Source: Streptomyces sp. Je 1-369
Lineage (GTDB): Bacteria > Actinomycetota > Actinomycetes > Streptomycetales > Streptomycetaceae
NCBI RefSeq assembly: GCF_026810505.1
Contig: NZ_CP101750.1
Span: 8,482,515-8,546,514, forward strand
Reading direction: 5' to 3'
DNA length: 64,000 nucleotides
Position 1 is the stretch's first letter. The number at the start of each line of letters is the position of its first letter. Below are positions 1-8,729 of the stretch, piece after piece. The notes beneath the pieces are model-generated. The model saw only the letters and a program-made list of their open reading frames with translations, searched no databases and was not told where the DNA came from. Position numbers and translations under genes: made by a program.

Positions 1-654
1 GCCGACGCACCCGTCGCCTTCCGCGGCTACTCGCAGGGCGGCGGCGCCGCGCTGTGGGCGGGGGAGTCCACGGCCGACTACGCGCCCGAGCTCAACCTCA
101 AGGGCATCGTCGCGGGCGGCGTCCCCGGCAACCTCATGGAGGTCGCCCTGCCGCTCAACGGCCGCCCCGGCTCCGGCTTCCTCTTCTACGCCCTCATCGG
201 CCTCGACCACGCCTACCCCGAGCTCAAGTTCGGCGGCGTGCTCAACGACGCGGGACGCGCCATGGTCGCCGACCTGGAAGCGGGCGGCTGCGCCCTCGAA
301 ATGATCAACAAGTACGGCAACAAGTCGCTGTCCGCGTACGTCACCCGCAGCCCGCTCGTCGACGCACCCTGGGTCGCCCGCTACACCGAGAACACCCTCG
401 GCGCCGCCTCGAAGATCAAGGTGCCGGTATTCCAGTACCACGCGACGCAGGACGCCCTCGTCGAACCCAACCAGGCCGACGCCCTGCACAAGGCGTACTG
501 CGCGCAGGGCGTGCCGCTGACCTGGAAGACGTACGACACCACGGGCCGCCCGCCGATCAGCGACCACCTCTGGCCGATCCAGGCGGCGAACGCCGAGGCC
601 ATGACGTATCTCGCCGACCGTTTCGCGAACCGGCCCGCCGCCCCCGACTGCTGA
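1..654 (+). CDS. Secretory lipase, LIP family (5' end outside window)
   Basis: The last 217 residues of an alpha/beta-hydrolase resembling secreted lipases of the LIP family, which cleave acylglycerols outside the cell. The nucleophile elbow GYSQGG is visible near the start of the fragment, so the oxyanion region and signal peptide lie upstream of base 1. A likely acid residue is in HATQDALVEP and the likely catalytic histidine is in ISDHLWP near the C terminus, in the usual order Ser-Asp-His. The frame is open from base 1 to the stop at 652-654. The next gene starts 28 bases on in the same direction, so co-transcription is possible. The family call is fairly safe; the substrate is not known. 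Confidence 0.8.
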   Translation, partial: ADAPVAFRGYSQGGGAALWAGESTADYAPELNLKGIVAGGVPGNLMEVALPLNGRPGSGFLFYALIGLDHAYPELKFGGVLNDAGRAMVADLEAGGCALEMINKYGNKSLSAYVTRSPLVDAPWVARYTENTLGAASKIKVPVFQYHATQDALVEPNQADALHKAYCAQGVPLTWKTYDTTGRPPISDHLWPIQAANAEAMTYLADRFANRPAAPDC

Positions 655-682
655 GCAGCGCCGCAACCCCAAGAGGTGAGTG

Positions 683-1942
683 ATGGCAACGAGCACCAGG
701 CACCGGAACAACAGGCACCGCAAGAAGGGCGGCCTCCGTATCCGCCGCGGCATGTCGGGCACGGTCGTCGCGGCCCTCGCGATGGCCGGGCTCACCGCGT
801 CGGCCGCGCCCGGCAGCCCCCTGGCCCCGGCCCGCCACGGCTCCGCCCCCGACAACGAACCGGAGGCCGACGGCTGGTTCCCGCCCGCCGGGCCCTCGGC
901 CGACGTCTACCACACCGAACTCCCGCCCCTGCGCGTCCGGAACGGGGCACCCGAAGGTGGCGGCGGCAGCCGGAGCGCCGCCGTAGGGACCCAGTCCGGC
1001 ATCCCGTCCACCGTCCTCACCGCCTACCGGCGCGCCGAGACCGCCCTCGCCACCACCGACCCCGGCTGCCGACTGCCCTGGCAACTCCTCGCCGCCATCG
1101 GCAAGGTGGAGTCCGGCCATGCGCGTGGCGGCCGCGTCGACGCCGACGGCACGACCCGTACGCCCATCCTCGGCCCCGTCCTCAACGGCGGCGGCTTCGC
1201 CCGGATCTCCGACACGGACGACGGGGCGTACGACGGCGACGCGACCTACGACCGGGCGGTGGGACCGATGCAGTTCATCCCCTCCACGTGGGCGAGTTGG
1301 GGCGCGGACGGCAACGACGACGGCCGCGCCGACCCGAACAACATCCACGACGCGGCACTCGCCGCGGGCCGCTACCTGTGCGCGGGCGACCGCGACCTCG
1401 CCACGCGGGCAGGCCTGGACCGGGCGGTCCTCAGCTACAACCACTCCACGGCCTACCTGCGCACGGTCCTGGCCTGGCTGGACTTCTACCGGCGCGGCGT
1501 GCACGCGGTCCCCGACGGCCGCGGCCCCCTGCCGACCAGCCCCGGGCCGGGCGGCAGGACCCCGGCGGACCGGCCGGTCGGCGGCGGCGTGGTCGTCGGC
1601 CCCCAGCCGTCGCACCCGCCCCGCCCGCGACCCGGCGACTCAGCCTCCCCACGACCGACCCATCCCGGCCCGCGCCCCTCCACCCCCGGCACGACCCCAC
1701 GCCCCTCGGAGCCGGGCCCTTCCCACCCAGGCCCCTCCCACCCCGGCCCCACCCCACCCGGCTGCCCCACCCCGTCCCCCTCCGACACCCCGCCCCCGTC
1801 GAACGACCCCTCACCCTCCGACACCCTGCCCCCCTCGGAAACCCCGCTCCCCTCGCCCTCCCGGACCAGCACACCTCCGGCACCCTCCCCCTCCGGCCCC
1901 AGCCCCTCCGACGACTGCCCGGCGCGCGACGAGCAGCCCTGA
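683..1942 (+). CDS. Secreted lytic transglycosylase with proline/serine-rich tail
   Basis: A 419-residue exported protein. A basic N terminus and hydrophobic stretch (VVAALAMAGLTASA) form a signal sequence. Residues about 125-265 are an SLT/MltB-like transglycosylase domain: the catalytic glutamate lies in GKVESGH, followed by AVGPMQFIPSTW and the YNHS motif. Such enzymes cleave peptidoglycan glycan strands with formation of 1,6-anhydro ends. The last 130 or so residues are almost only Pro, Ser, Thr and Gly, probably an unstructured wall-spanning tail. I chose ATG 683 because AGAGG lies 6 bases upstream; GTG 680 is directly adjacent. This tail produces a run of low-complexity codons at 1600-1920 that creates false frames on both strands. 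Confidence 0.85.
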   Translation: MATSTRHRNNRHRKKGGLRIRRGMSGTVVAALAMAGLTASAAPGSPLAPARHGSAPDNEPEADGWFPPAGPSADVYHTELPPLRVRNGAPEGGGGSRSAAVGTQSGIPSTVLTAYRRAETALATTDPGCRLPWQLLAAIGKVESGHARGGRVDADGTTRTPILGPVLNGGGFARISDTDDGAYDGDATYDRAVGPMQFIPSTWASWGADGNDDGRADPNNIHDAALAAGRYLCAGDRDLATRAGLDRAVLSYNHSTAYLRTVLAWLDFYRRGVHAVPDGRGPLPTSPGPGGRTPADRPVGGGVVVGPQPSHPPRPRPGDSASPRPTHPGPRPSTPGTTPRPSEPGPSHPGPSHPGPTPPGCPTPSPSDTPPPSNDPSPSDTLPPSETPLPSPSRTSTPPAPSPSGPSPSDDCPARDEQP

Positions 1943-2000
1943 GTCCGATTCCCCTCATGACCCCCTGGCCAGGCCGACGCCCGCGCGGTACACCACGAAC

Positions 2001-2828
2001 ATGACCCACGGAATGGGGCGTCTCGAAGGCAAGGTCGCCTTCGTCACCGGCGCGGCCGGCGGCCTCGGTCGCAGCTATGTCCAACGGCTGGCGGAGGAGG
2101 GCGCCGACCTGGTCATCGTGGACATCTGCCGGTCGGTCGACACCGTGCCCTACCCGCAGTCGACGCCGGAGGAGCTGTCCGAAGCGGTCGAGGAGGTGGA
2201 GGCGTCGGGGCGCCGCGTCGTCGCCAGGCAGGCCGACGTGCGCGACCGGGCCGCCCTCCAGGAGGCGTACGACGCAGGGCTCGCCGAGTTCGGGCAGATC
2301 GACGTCGTCGTCGCCAACGCCGGAATCGCGCCGCTTTTGGTGGACGACAGAGTCCAGGCGTGGCACGACGCCATCGACATCAACCTCACCGGCACCTTCC
2401 ACACCATCGAGGTGGCGGTCCCTTCGATGATCGACGCCGACCAGGGCGGCTCGATCGTCATCGTCAGCTCCACCGCGGGACTCGTCGGCATCGGCGGGGC
2501 CAGCAACGGAGGCCTCGGGTACGCCGCGTCCAAGCACGGTGTGGTCGGGCTGATGCGGACGTACGCCAACAACCTCGCCCCGCACAGCATCAGGGTGAAC
2601 TCCGTGCACCCCACCGGCGTGGCCACCCGCATGGTCGCCGACCCGGCCATGGTCGAGTTCGTCGCCCAGGACCCGGTCCTGTCCGGGGGATCCCCGAACG
2701 CCCTGCCGGTGGACACCATCGAGCCGGACGATGTGGCCAACGCCGTCCTGTGGCTCGCCTCGGACGAAGCCCGCTACATCACCGGCGTCACGCTGCCCGT
2801 CGACGCCGGATTCATCAACCGCCGCTGA
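2001..2828 (+). CDS. SDR oxidoreductase, mycofactocin-dependent type
   Basis: A 275-residue short-chain dehydrogenase. The nucleotide-binding motif is TGAAGGLGRSY, the NAG motif is VANAGIAP, and the catalytic Tyr/Lys is in GYAASKHGV. After strand 2 there is a long insertion (about residues 36-66, rich in Glu, containing TVPYPQSTPEEL). This insertion is the hallmark of the carveol-dehydrogenase-like SDRs that hold NAD non-exchangeably and pass electrons to mycofactocin. No mycofactocin biosynthetic gene is in the window. The amidohydrolase follows 17 bases downstream, so the pair is probably one operon acting on one substrate class. Substrate unknown. Confidence 0.82.
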   Translation: MTHGMGRLEGKVAFVTGAAGGLGRSYVQRLAEEGADLVIVDICRSVDTVPYPQSTPEELSEAVEEVEASGRRVVARQADVRDRAALQEAYDAGLAEFGQIDVVVANAGIAPLLVDDRVQAWHDAIDINLTGTFHTIEVAVPSMIDADQGGSIVIVSSTAGLVGIGGASNGGLGYAASKHGVVGLMRTYANNLAPHSIRVNSVHPTGVATRMVADPAMVEFVAQDPVLSGGSPNALPVDTIEPDDVANAVLWLASDEARYITGVTLPVDAGFINRR

Positions 2829-2845
2829 GCCGGAAGCGGGTCGCC

Positions 2846-4477
2846 ATGACCGAGCAGTACGCGGATCTGATCGTCGTCGGCGGGCACGTCAGGACGCCGA
2901 CCGGCCGGGCCGACGGGCTCGCCGTGCGCGCCGGTGTCATCGAGACGGTCGGCACCCGCGAGGACGTGCTGCGCAGGCGCGGGCCGGACACGCGGGTGCG
3001 GGACGTGGCCGGCGGCACCGTGCTGCCCGGCCTGCACGATCTGCACGTGCACCCGATCTACGCCGGGGTCCGCGAACGCCGCTGCAAGATCCCGCAGGGC
3101 TCCGACCTCACCGCCACCCTCCGCATCGTCACCGAGCACGCCTCCCGCGCCGCGCCCGGCGCGTGGATCCTGGGCGGGCAGTGGGACGCGTACGCCCTCG
3201 GCGGCACCCCGGAACGTACGATGCTCGACGCCGTCGCCCCCGGCCACCCGGTCCTCCTGGAGGACACCAGCGGACACAGCTCGTGGGCGAACAGCGCGGC
3301 GCTCCGCATCGCCGGCATCGGCCCCGGCACGCCGGACCCGCCGGGCGGCATCTTCGAGCGGGACGCGACCGGCCGTCCGACCGGCATCCAGCGTGAGACG
3401 GCCGCCGATCTGCTCGCGGCGTCGGCTCCGAAACCGGACGACGACGAGGTGGAGGCGGCTCTGGAGTGGGCGCTCGGGGAGATGCTCTCCTACGGGATCA
3501 CGTCGTTCACCGAAGCCGCGGTCGGCTTCACCGCGGGGCCGCGGGCCGAACTGCGCGCCTACACCCGGCTCGCCGCGCGGGGCGCCGTCCGTCAGCGCGT
3601 ACGCCTCAGCCTCGTGTGGTCGCCGTACGCCCCGGTGTGCGAAGAGGTGATCGCGCACCGCAACCTCTACGCGAGCGCCCACATCACGCCCGACTGCGTG
3701 AAGATCTTCCTCGACGGCGTGCCGACCGACAGCCACACGGCCGCCATGCTCGAACCGTACAAGGACACCGTGGAGGGACGGGGTGACGAGGCGGGGCGGC
3801 ACGGAATGCTCGTGGTCGCGCCCGCCGTCCTCGACCAGGCGGTGACCCGGTTCGACCGGATGGGCATCACGGTCAAGTTCCACGCGGCGGGCGACGCGGC
3901 GGTCAGGGCGGCGCTCGACGCCATCGAGGCCGCCCGTACGGCCAACGGCCACAGCCCGTGCATGCACAACGTGGGTCACTGCACGTTCGTGTCGAAGGCG
4001 GACATCGAGCGCGCGACGCGGATCGGCGCGACCTTCGAAGTCTCGCCCTACCTGTGGCGGCCGTCCCCGATCTGCTCCGACATCGCGGCCGCCGTCGGCC
4101 CGGAGGCGGTCGAACGCGCCTGGCCCGTCCGGGAGATGCTCGAGGCCCGCGCACTGGTCGTGGCGGGCTCGGACTGGTGCGTCGTGCCGTCGGTGAGTCC
4201 GTGGTCGGCCATGGAGACGCTGGTGACCCGGCAGGAACCGGGAGGCAGCACCGACCGCTTCGGCGCGTCCCAGGCCATCACCCTGGAGGAGGCCTTCGAC
4301 CTGTTCACGGTCAACGCCGCCCGCCAGGAAGGCATGGCGCACCGCGTCGGACGCATCGAACCCGGCATGCTCGCCGACGTCGTCGTCGTCGACCGGAACC
4401 CCTTCGAGGTACCGATCACGCAGGTCCACGCCACCGAGGTCAGGATGACGTTCGTCGAAGGGGAACAGGTCGCGTAG
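2846..4477 (+). CDS. Amidohydrolase family 3 protein (YtcJ-like)
   Basis: A 543-residue cytosolic metal hydrolase of the amidohydrolase superfamily. The N-terminal beta domain is followed by the metal motif LHDLHVHP (HxH type), and there are later histidine-containing strands KFHAAGDAA and NVGHCTF and the terminal aspartate in VAGSDWCVV. The ending (IEPGMLADVVVVDRNPF) is typical of the family. Members hydrolyse N-acyl or cyclic amide bonds; the true substrate cannot be read here. ATG 2846 sits 17 bases after the SDR stop, with GGAAG about 9 bases upstream. The linkage to a mycofactocin-type dehydrogenase suggests degradation of an alcohol- or amide-bearing compound; that is inference. Confidence 0.8.
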   Translation: MTEQYADLIVVGGHVRTPTGRADGLAVRAGVIETVGTREDVLRRRGPDTRVRDVAGGTVLPGLHDLHVHPIYAGVRERRCKIPQGSDLTATLRIVTEHASRAAPGAWILGGQWDAYALGGTPERTMLDAVAPGHPVLLEDTSGHSSWANSAALRIAGIGPGTPDPPGGIFERDATGRPTGIQRETAADLLAASAPKPDDDEVEAALEWALGEMLSYGITSFTEAAVGFTAGPRAELRAYTRLAARGAVRQRVRLSLVWSPYAPVCEEVIAHRNLYASAHITPDCVKIFLDGVPTDSHTAAMLEPYKDTVEGRGDEAGRHGMLVVAPAVLDQAVTRFDRMGITVKFHAAGDAAVRAALDAIEAARTANGHSPCMHNVGHCTFVSKADIERATRIGATFEVSPYLWRPSPICSDIAAAVGPEAVERAWPVREMLEARALVVAGSDWCVVPSVSPWSAMETLVTRQEPGGSTDRFGASQAITLEEAFDLFTVNAARQEGMAHRVGRIEPGMLADVVVVDRNPFEVPITQVHATEVRMTFVEGEQVA

Positions 4478-4502
4478 GACTCCGTGCGGCTGGCGCAGGC
4501 GG

Positions 4503-4715
4503 CTACTTGCGGTCTCGGTGGAGCAGGTCGTGTGCCTGCTTGTCGAGGGCGGGGGCGACGCTGTGATTGAAGACGCGGAGCACGTCCTTCGTCACGTCGC
4601 CCACCGGCAGCGGGTTCTGCTGGTCCGGTGCCTGGGCCTGCGCCACGCCGGAGAAGGACAGAGCGGCGGCGCCGGTGAGGGCGAAAGTGGCCAGTACACG
4701 CGTCGTATTGTTCAT
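4503..4715 (-). CDS. Small secreted protein, unknown function
   Basis: A 70-residue protein with a clean Sec signal: a short N terminus (MNNTTRV), a hydrophobic core of about 16 residues and a cleavage site near GVAQAQA. The mature peptide of about 40 residues has no cysteine and ends in charged residues (HDLLHRDRK). I do not recognise a family. It lies on the same strand just downstream of the large NB-ARC-type regulator, with 29 bases between, so it may be its terminal operon member. The longer frame starting at 5051 overlaps the regulator and lacks a signal sequence, so the internal ATG at 4715 is the real start. Confidence 0.7.
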   Translation of the reverse strand: MNNTTRVLATFALTGAAALSFSGVAQAQAPDQQNPLPVGDVTKDVLRVFNHSVAPALDKQAHDLLHRDRK

Positions 4716-4744
4716 GGTTTGCCAACGATCGCCCGGTTCGGGGG

Positions 4745-6850
4745 TCACGCGAGGAGGTAGGGCTCCCGCAGGTGCGCAGGGACGTCGTCCGTCGAGGTGT
4801 CCAGCGTCAGCCCGGCCCTGTGGTGGCGTTCGTACGTCGGCGGGGGCAACGCGGCGCGGGTCCGCTGTTCGCAGGTCCTGCGCCGTTCGACCATGTCGGG
4901 GGCGCCCAGCTGGGGCACGCCGACCTTCCGCCACACCTGGTCCCCGAGCCCCAGCAGCCAAGCCGCCCACTCCGCCTGCCCGTCGTCGACGGCCGCCAGT
5001 GCGAGGGTGTCGAGGGTTATGGCGATGCCGTACGCGTCGTTGAGGAGCCACTTCGCCTCCAGTGCCGTGCGCAGGGAGGGGATCGCACGGGCGGGATGTC
5101 CGCGGACCGTGTCGAGGGTGCCGATCACGTAGTGGCCGAACGATCGGACCCAGATGTCCTCCGTGGGCGCGGCGCGTGCGATGACCCGTTCGGCGAGGTC
5201 CTGGGCCCGGTCGAGTTCGCCGAGGGCCATGAGGAGGTAGCTGTGGGAGGCCGTGCAGAGCAGCCCGGCGATCTCCTCGCCCGCGGCCTCGGCGAGCGGG
5301 AGGGCGACTTCGAACCGCTCCAGGGCAGGGCCGGTGTCCCCCTGGAGGGTGAGCGCCAGGCCCTGCGCGTACGTGGCCCAGGCCCGGGCGGGTCCGTCGT
5401 CGGTTCGCGTCGCGAGCTCCAGAGCTTCGGTGGCCCGCTTCAGCGCGATGCGGTGCTCACCCTGGCAGGACGCGACGACGGCGCACACCCACAGGGCCCG
5501 GGCCCGTCCGGGCTCGTGCGGCGGGTCCGACGCGAGGGCGGCTTCGAGGAAGTGGCGGCCCTCGCGGAGGTTGCCGCACGCGAACCAGAAGTAGAAGAGG
5601 TCGGCCGCCATGTGCAGCGCGGCCGGAGGGTCGGTGCGCAGACAGTGCTGCAGGGCCGCGCGCAGATTGGCGTGCTCGGCGGCCGCCTGCCGATACACCT
5701 CGGGCTGCCGCGGCCCGAGCCAGCCTTCTGCGCCGGTCAGTGCCAGATGCCGGTAGAAGTCCCGGTGCCGCAAGCACAGTTCGTCCCGCTCACCGCAGCG
5801 TTCGAGCCACTCGGCACCGTACTCACGCACCGTGTCCAGCATCCGGTACCGCCGGGCCCCCGGCGGCCCCTCGCGCACCACGACGGACTTGCGCACCAAG
5901 GAGGCGAGAGCATCGGTCAGGTCGTACCCGAAGAGTGGCTTGATGGTGCAGACGAACTCCATCGCCGTCATCGTGAAGCTCCCCGGGAACACCGAGAGGC
6001 GGGCCCACAGCAGCCGTTCGTGAGGGGTGCACCATTCGTGGCTCCAGCCGATGCTGGTGCGCAGTCCCGCGTGCCGTGGACGTACGGCTGTCAGATCGGT
6101 GTCGGACGGCGTGTCCGGCGACAGGAGGTCCAGGCGCTCGGCGAGTTGACGGTTCAGCTGCCGCGCCGAGGCGGACCGCAGCAGCGGGGCGGCCAGCTCG
6201 ATGGCGAGGGGCATGCCCTCCAGCACATCGCACAGCGACACGAGTTCGTCGGGTTCATCGTGCGCGGGCACCCGGTCGGGAGACGGCTCACCGGCTGCCT
6301 GCCCCGCCTGCTCCACACGTGCCGTCAGCAGGGCGATCGCATCACCATCGGGGCCGGTCGACATGGGCCCGACCGGCACGACGCACTCGTGGCGCACGCC
6401 CAGCGGAGCGCGGCTGGTGGCCAGGATCCGCAGCCCCGGCAGCGCGTCCAGCAACGCACCGGCCAAGGAGGCGCACTCGTCTGTCACATGCTCACACGTG
6501 TCGAGTACGAGGAGCACGTCCCGCTCCGCGAGATGCTCGGTCAGAACCTCCACCGAGGACCGCCCGGTCTGGTCCTGGAGCCCGAGCCCGGTGATGACCG
6601 CCTGCCCGACGAGCGCCCCGTCGTACACCGACGCCAGATCGACCCACCGCCTCTCGTACGCCGAACCGAACCGCGCAGCGACCCTCCACGCGATCCGCGT
6701 CTTGCCGACCCCGCCCGCCCCACACAGGGTGACCATGCGCCGAGCCGTCAACTGCCCACACACGGCCTCCACTTCAAGCACCCGGCCCACGAACCCGGAC
6801 GGCTCCGCCGGCAGCGCCCCGCCCGTATCCAGCCCCTGCACATCTCGCAT
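4745..6850 (-). CDS. NB-ARC/TPR regulatory ATPase without an obvious DNA-binding domain
   Basis: About 701 residues. The P-loop GAGGVGKTR lies near residue 44 and a Walker B strand LLVLDTCEHV near residue 112, followed by the motif TSRAPLGV. This is the NB-ARC/STAND arrangement found in AfsR- and LuxR-type regulators. The C-terminal half is helical repeat, including VREYGAEWLERC and many paired helices typical of TPR sensors. Unlike AfsR (SARP domain) or LAL regulators (LuxR HTH) I see no DNA-binding domain at either end. I prefer ATG 6850, with GGAGG about 12 bases upstream. An in-frame extension to 6946 exists but encodes a low-complexity, Arg-rich leader. A role in ligand-dependent signalling is inferred. 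Confidence 0.75.
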   Translation of the reverse strand: MRDVQGLDTGGALPAEPSGFVGRVLEVEAVCGQLTARRMVTLCGAGGVGKTRIAWRVAARFGSAYERRWVDLASVYDGALVGQAVITGLGLQDQTGRSSVEVLTEHLAERDVLLVLDTCEHVTDECASLAGALLDALPGLRILATSRAPLGVRHECVVPVGPMSTGPDGDAIALLTARVEQAGQAAGEPSPDRVPAHDEPDELVSLCDVLEGMPLAIELAAPLLRSASARQLNRQLAERLDLLSPDTPSDTDLTAVRPRHAGLRTSIGWSHEWCTPHERLLWARLSVFPGSFTMTAMEFVCTIKPLFGYDLTDALASLVRKSVVVREGPPGARRYRMLDTVREYGAEWLERCGERDELCLRHRDFYRHLALTGAEGWLGPRQPEVYRQAAAEHANLRAALQHCLRTDPPAALHMAADLFYFWFACGNLREGRHFLEAALASDPPHEPGRARALWVCAVVASCQGEHRIALKRATEALELATRTDDGPARAWATYAQGLALTLQGDTGPALERFEVALPLAEAAGEEIAGLLCTASHSYLLMALGELDRAQDLAERVIARAAPTEDIWVRSFGHYVIGTLDTVRGHPARAIPSLRTALEAKWLLNDAYGIAITLDTLALAAVDDGQAEWAAWLLGLGDQVWRKVGVPQLGAPDMVERRRTCEQRTRAALPPPTYERHHRAGLTLDTSTDDVPAHLREPYLLA

Positions 6851-7017
6851 CGGTGGCGGAACCCTCCGGTCGTCGTCAGGGCGGCGTTGCCCGTGACGAG
6901 GATGCCGCATGACGGCGATCAAGACGCGCAAAGCGCGGGGAGACATCCGATGGTGGGAGCCGATCCGGCCAGGACGGCGGAGGTACGAGGACTCGACCGG
7001 GTCCGCGTGACCCGTCC

Positions 7018-7926
7018 TCAGAGGTCGAGGACGAGGCGGGGGGAGGCGGCGCGGGACACGCAGGGGAACATGCGGTTCTCGGGGGCGCCGATGTCGTCGC
7101 GGTGCTCGGGGGTGCCGTTCAGGACGGTGATCTCGCAGCTGCCGCAGACGCCTTCGCGGCAGCCTGCGGGCAGGGGGTGTCCCGCGTGGGCGAGGGCGTC
7201 GAGCAGCGATTCGTCGGCCGGTACGGCGACGGTCTCCCCGGACCGGGCGCAGACCGCCTCGAACGCCGTGTCGGGGCCGAAGGTGCGGGCCACCGGCTGG
7301 AAGCGTTCGGCGTGCAGCCGCTCCGCGGGGAACGCCGCTTCGGCCGCCGTCAGCATCGTCGCGGGCCCGCAGCAGTAGACCAGCGTGTCGGTGGGCAGCG
7401 TTGCCGCGAGGGCGTGCAGGTCCGGCCTGCCCTGTCGGCCGGTCTCCACGATGCGCACCCGGTCCTCGTAGGAGCGGAGCAGTTCGTCGGCGAACGGCAT
7501 GCTGTCCAGCGCGGGACCCACGTACACCAGCGTCGCGGGAACCCCGGCGGCGACCGCCGCACGGAGCATGGGAAGCAGCGGCGTGATGCCTATGCCGCCG
7601 GCGAGGAAGAGATAGCGCGGCGCCGGGACGAGCGGGAAGTGGTTGCGGGGGAGGGACACCCCGAGGGTGCGGCCCGGGCGCAGGAAGCGGTGGACGTACT
7701 CCGAGCCCCCGCGACTGAGCGGGTCGTACCGGACGGCGACGCGGTAGGCGTCGCGCATCGCGGGGTCACCGCACAACGAGTACTGCCGGTCCAGCCAGTT
7801 GGGCAGCGACAGGTCGATGTGGGCGCCGGGGTCCCAGGGGGCGAGGTCGCCCGCGGTGGCGCGCAGGGTGAGGGTGATGACGTCTTCGGTGAGCCGGTCC
7901 ATGTGCTCGACGACGGTCTGTTGCAT
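7018..7926 (-). CDS. Oxidoreductase with flavin, NAD(P)H and [2Fe-2S] domains (VanB/PDR type)
   Basis: A 302-residue electron-transfer protein. Domains in order: a flavin-binding beta barrel (DRQYSLCGDP), an NAD(P)H-binding fold (GGIGITPLLPML and YCCGPATML) and a C-terminal plant-type ferredoxin with cluster ligands in CREGVCGSC plus a distal Cys in FPCVSRA. This order matches phthalate-dioxygenase reductase and vanillate demethylase reductases, which feed electrons to Rieske oxygenases. No Rieske oxygenase is adjacent. It follows the PPOX-type flavoprotein gene by 40 bases on the same strand, so the two form an operon, probably controlled by the divergent TetR gene. Confidence 0.87.
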   Translation of the reverse strand: MQQTVVEHMDRLTEDVITLTLRATAGDLAPWDPGAHIDLSLPNWLDRQYSLCGDPAMRDAYRVAVRYDPLSRGGSEYVHRFLRPGRTLGVSLPRNHFPLVPAPRYLFLAGGIGITPLLPMLRAAVAAGVPATLVYVGPALDSMPFADELLRSYEDRVRIVETGRQGRPDLHALAATLPTDTLVYCCGPATMLTAAEAAFPAERLHAERFQPVARTFGPDTAFEAVCARSGETVAVPADESLLDALAHAGHPLPAGCREGVCGSCEITVLNGTPEHRDDIGAPENRMFPCVSRAASPRLVLDL

Positions 7927-7966
7927 GGGTGGTTCCTCGGTCTACGGGAGGTGGTGGGCGGCGCGG

Positions 7967-8596
7967 TCAGTAGAGCTTGCGGTAGGCGTCCTCCAGGGAC
8001 GCCTCCAGGAGCTTCGGGTCCACGTCGAGACCGAACTGCGCGGCCGCCATCTCCCCGATCGTCGGCATGCCCTCGGCGAGCGCCTGGCTCGCCGGGTCCC
8101 ACAGCCGGGAGCGCAGCAGCGCCCGCCCGCAGTGGAAGTACACCTCGGCCACCTCGACGACGATCGCCAGCTCGGGCCGCTTGGCCTCGATGCGCATCCG
8201 TGCCAGCACATCGGGTTCGTCGGTGACGTAACCGCTGCCGTTGAGGCGCAGCACCTCACGCACGCCGGGGACGAAGAAGCACAGCCCGACGCCGTCGTTC
8301 TCCGCGAGGTTGCGGAAGGAGTCGGCGATCTTGTTGCCGGGGCGGTCGGGGAGGGCGACGGTGTGCTCGTCGAGGACCTTCACGAAGCCCGGATAGTCGC
8401 CGCGCGGCGAGCAGTCCGCACGTCCGGCCGCGTCCGCCGTGGCCATGGTCAGGAACGGTGAGTGGGCTATGAAGTGACGTACATAGTCATCGATACGATC
8501 CGCCACCTTCTCCTTGATCACGGGATCGGGTTGCCCGAGGCGGGCAATGACCTCGTCCGGAGAGATCCGACGGGGGCGTGCGGGGGCATGCGTCAT
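7967..8596 (-). CDS. Pyridoxamine 5'-phosphate oxidase-like FMN protein
   Basis: A 209-residue protein of the split-barrel PPOX-like class, close in layout to the MSMEG_1061-type FMN family. Recognisable parts are FLTMATADAAGRADCSPRG, the GFVKVLDEHTVALPDRPGN strand pair and GVGLCFFVPG. These proteins bind FMN and often reduce or sequester small organic molecules; the substrate here is unknown. Start ATG 8596 has a strong site, GAGGAAGG, a few bases upstream, so the longer frame to 8662 is rejected. It is the first gene of an operon with the reductase, divergent from a TetR regulator across a 133-base region that contains an AATT-centred inverted repeat. Confidence 0.8.
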   Translation of the reverse strand: MTHAPARPRRISPDEVIARLGQPDPVIKEKVADRIDDYVRHFIAHSPFLTMATADAAGRADCSPRGDYPGFVKVLDEHTVALPDRPGNKIADSFRNLAENDGVGLCFFVPGVREVLRLNGSGYVTDEPDVLARMRIEAKRPELAIVVEVAEVYFHCGRALLRSRLWDPASQALAEGMPTIGEMAAAQFGLDVDPKLLEASLEDAYRKLY

Positions 8597-8672
8597 GGTG
8601 CCTTCCTCAGACGGACGACGGTGTGCGGCCGCAGGGGCGGCCCCCGCATCGCCGCAGCTCATGACAGTATTG

Positions 8673-8686
8673 TGAGCAATTACTCA
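8673..8686. promoter_or_regulatory. Candidate TetR operator
   Basis: The 14-base sequence TGAGCAATTACTCA is a near-perfect inverted repeat: 12 of 14 positions agree with the reverse complement, centred on AATT. It lies between the divergent PPOX-protein gene (start 8596) and the TetR gene (start 8730). The AT-rich centre stands out in this GC-rich sequence. Binding by the TetR product is inferred from position. Confidence 0.5.
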
Positions 8687-8729
8687 GGTCCCACGCTACT
8701 CGCATTCACGGGCCCTCGCAGGAGGTGTG

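Noticed and set aside
1600..1930. Tandem-repeat locus
   Set aside because: The repetitiveness comes from Pro/Ser codons of the transglycosylase tail, not from a fixed repeat unit.
1119..2828. A 569-codon frame joining the transglycosylase region to the SDR
   Set aside because: Only the part from ATG 2001 has SDR motifs. The upstream part is the wrong frame of the Pro-rich tail.
4772..7378. An 868-codon open frame antisense to the STAND ATPase
   Set aside because: The minus-strand protein has clear P-loop and repeat motifs; the plus-strand translation has none.
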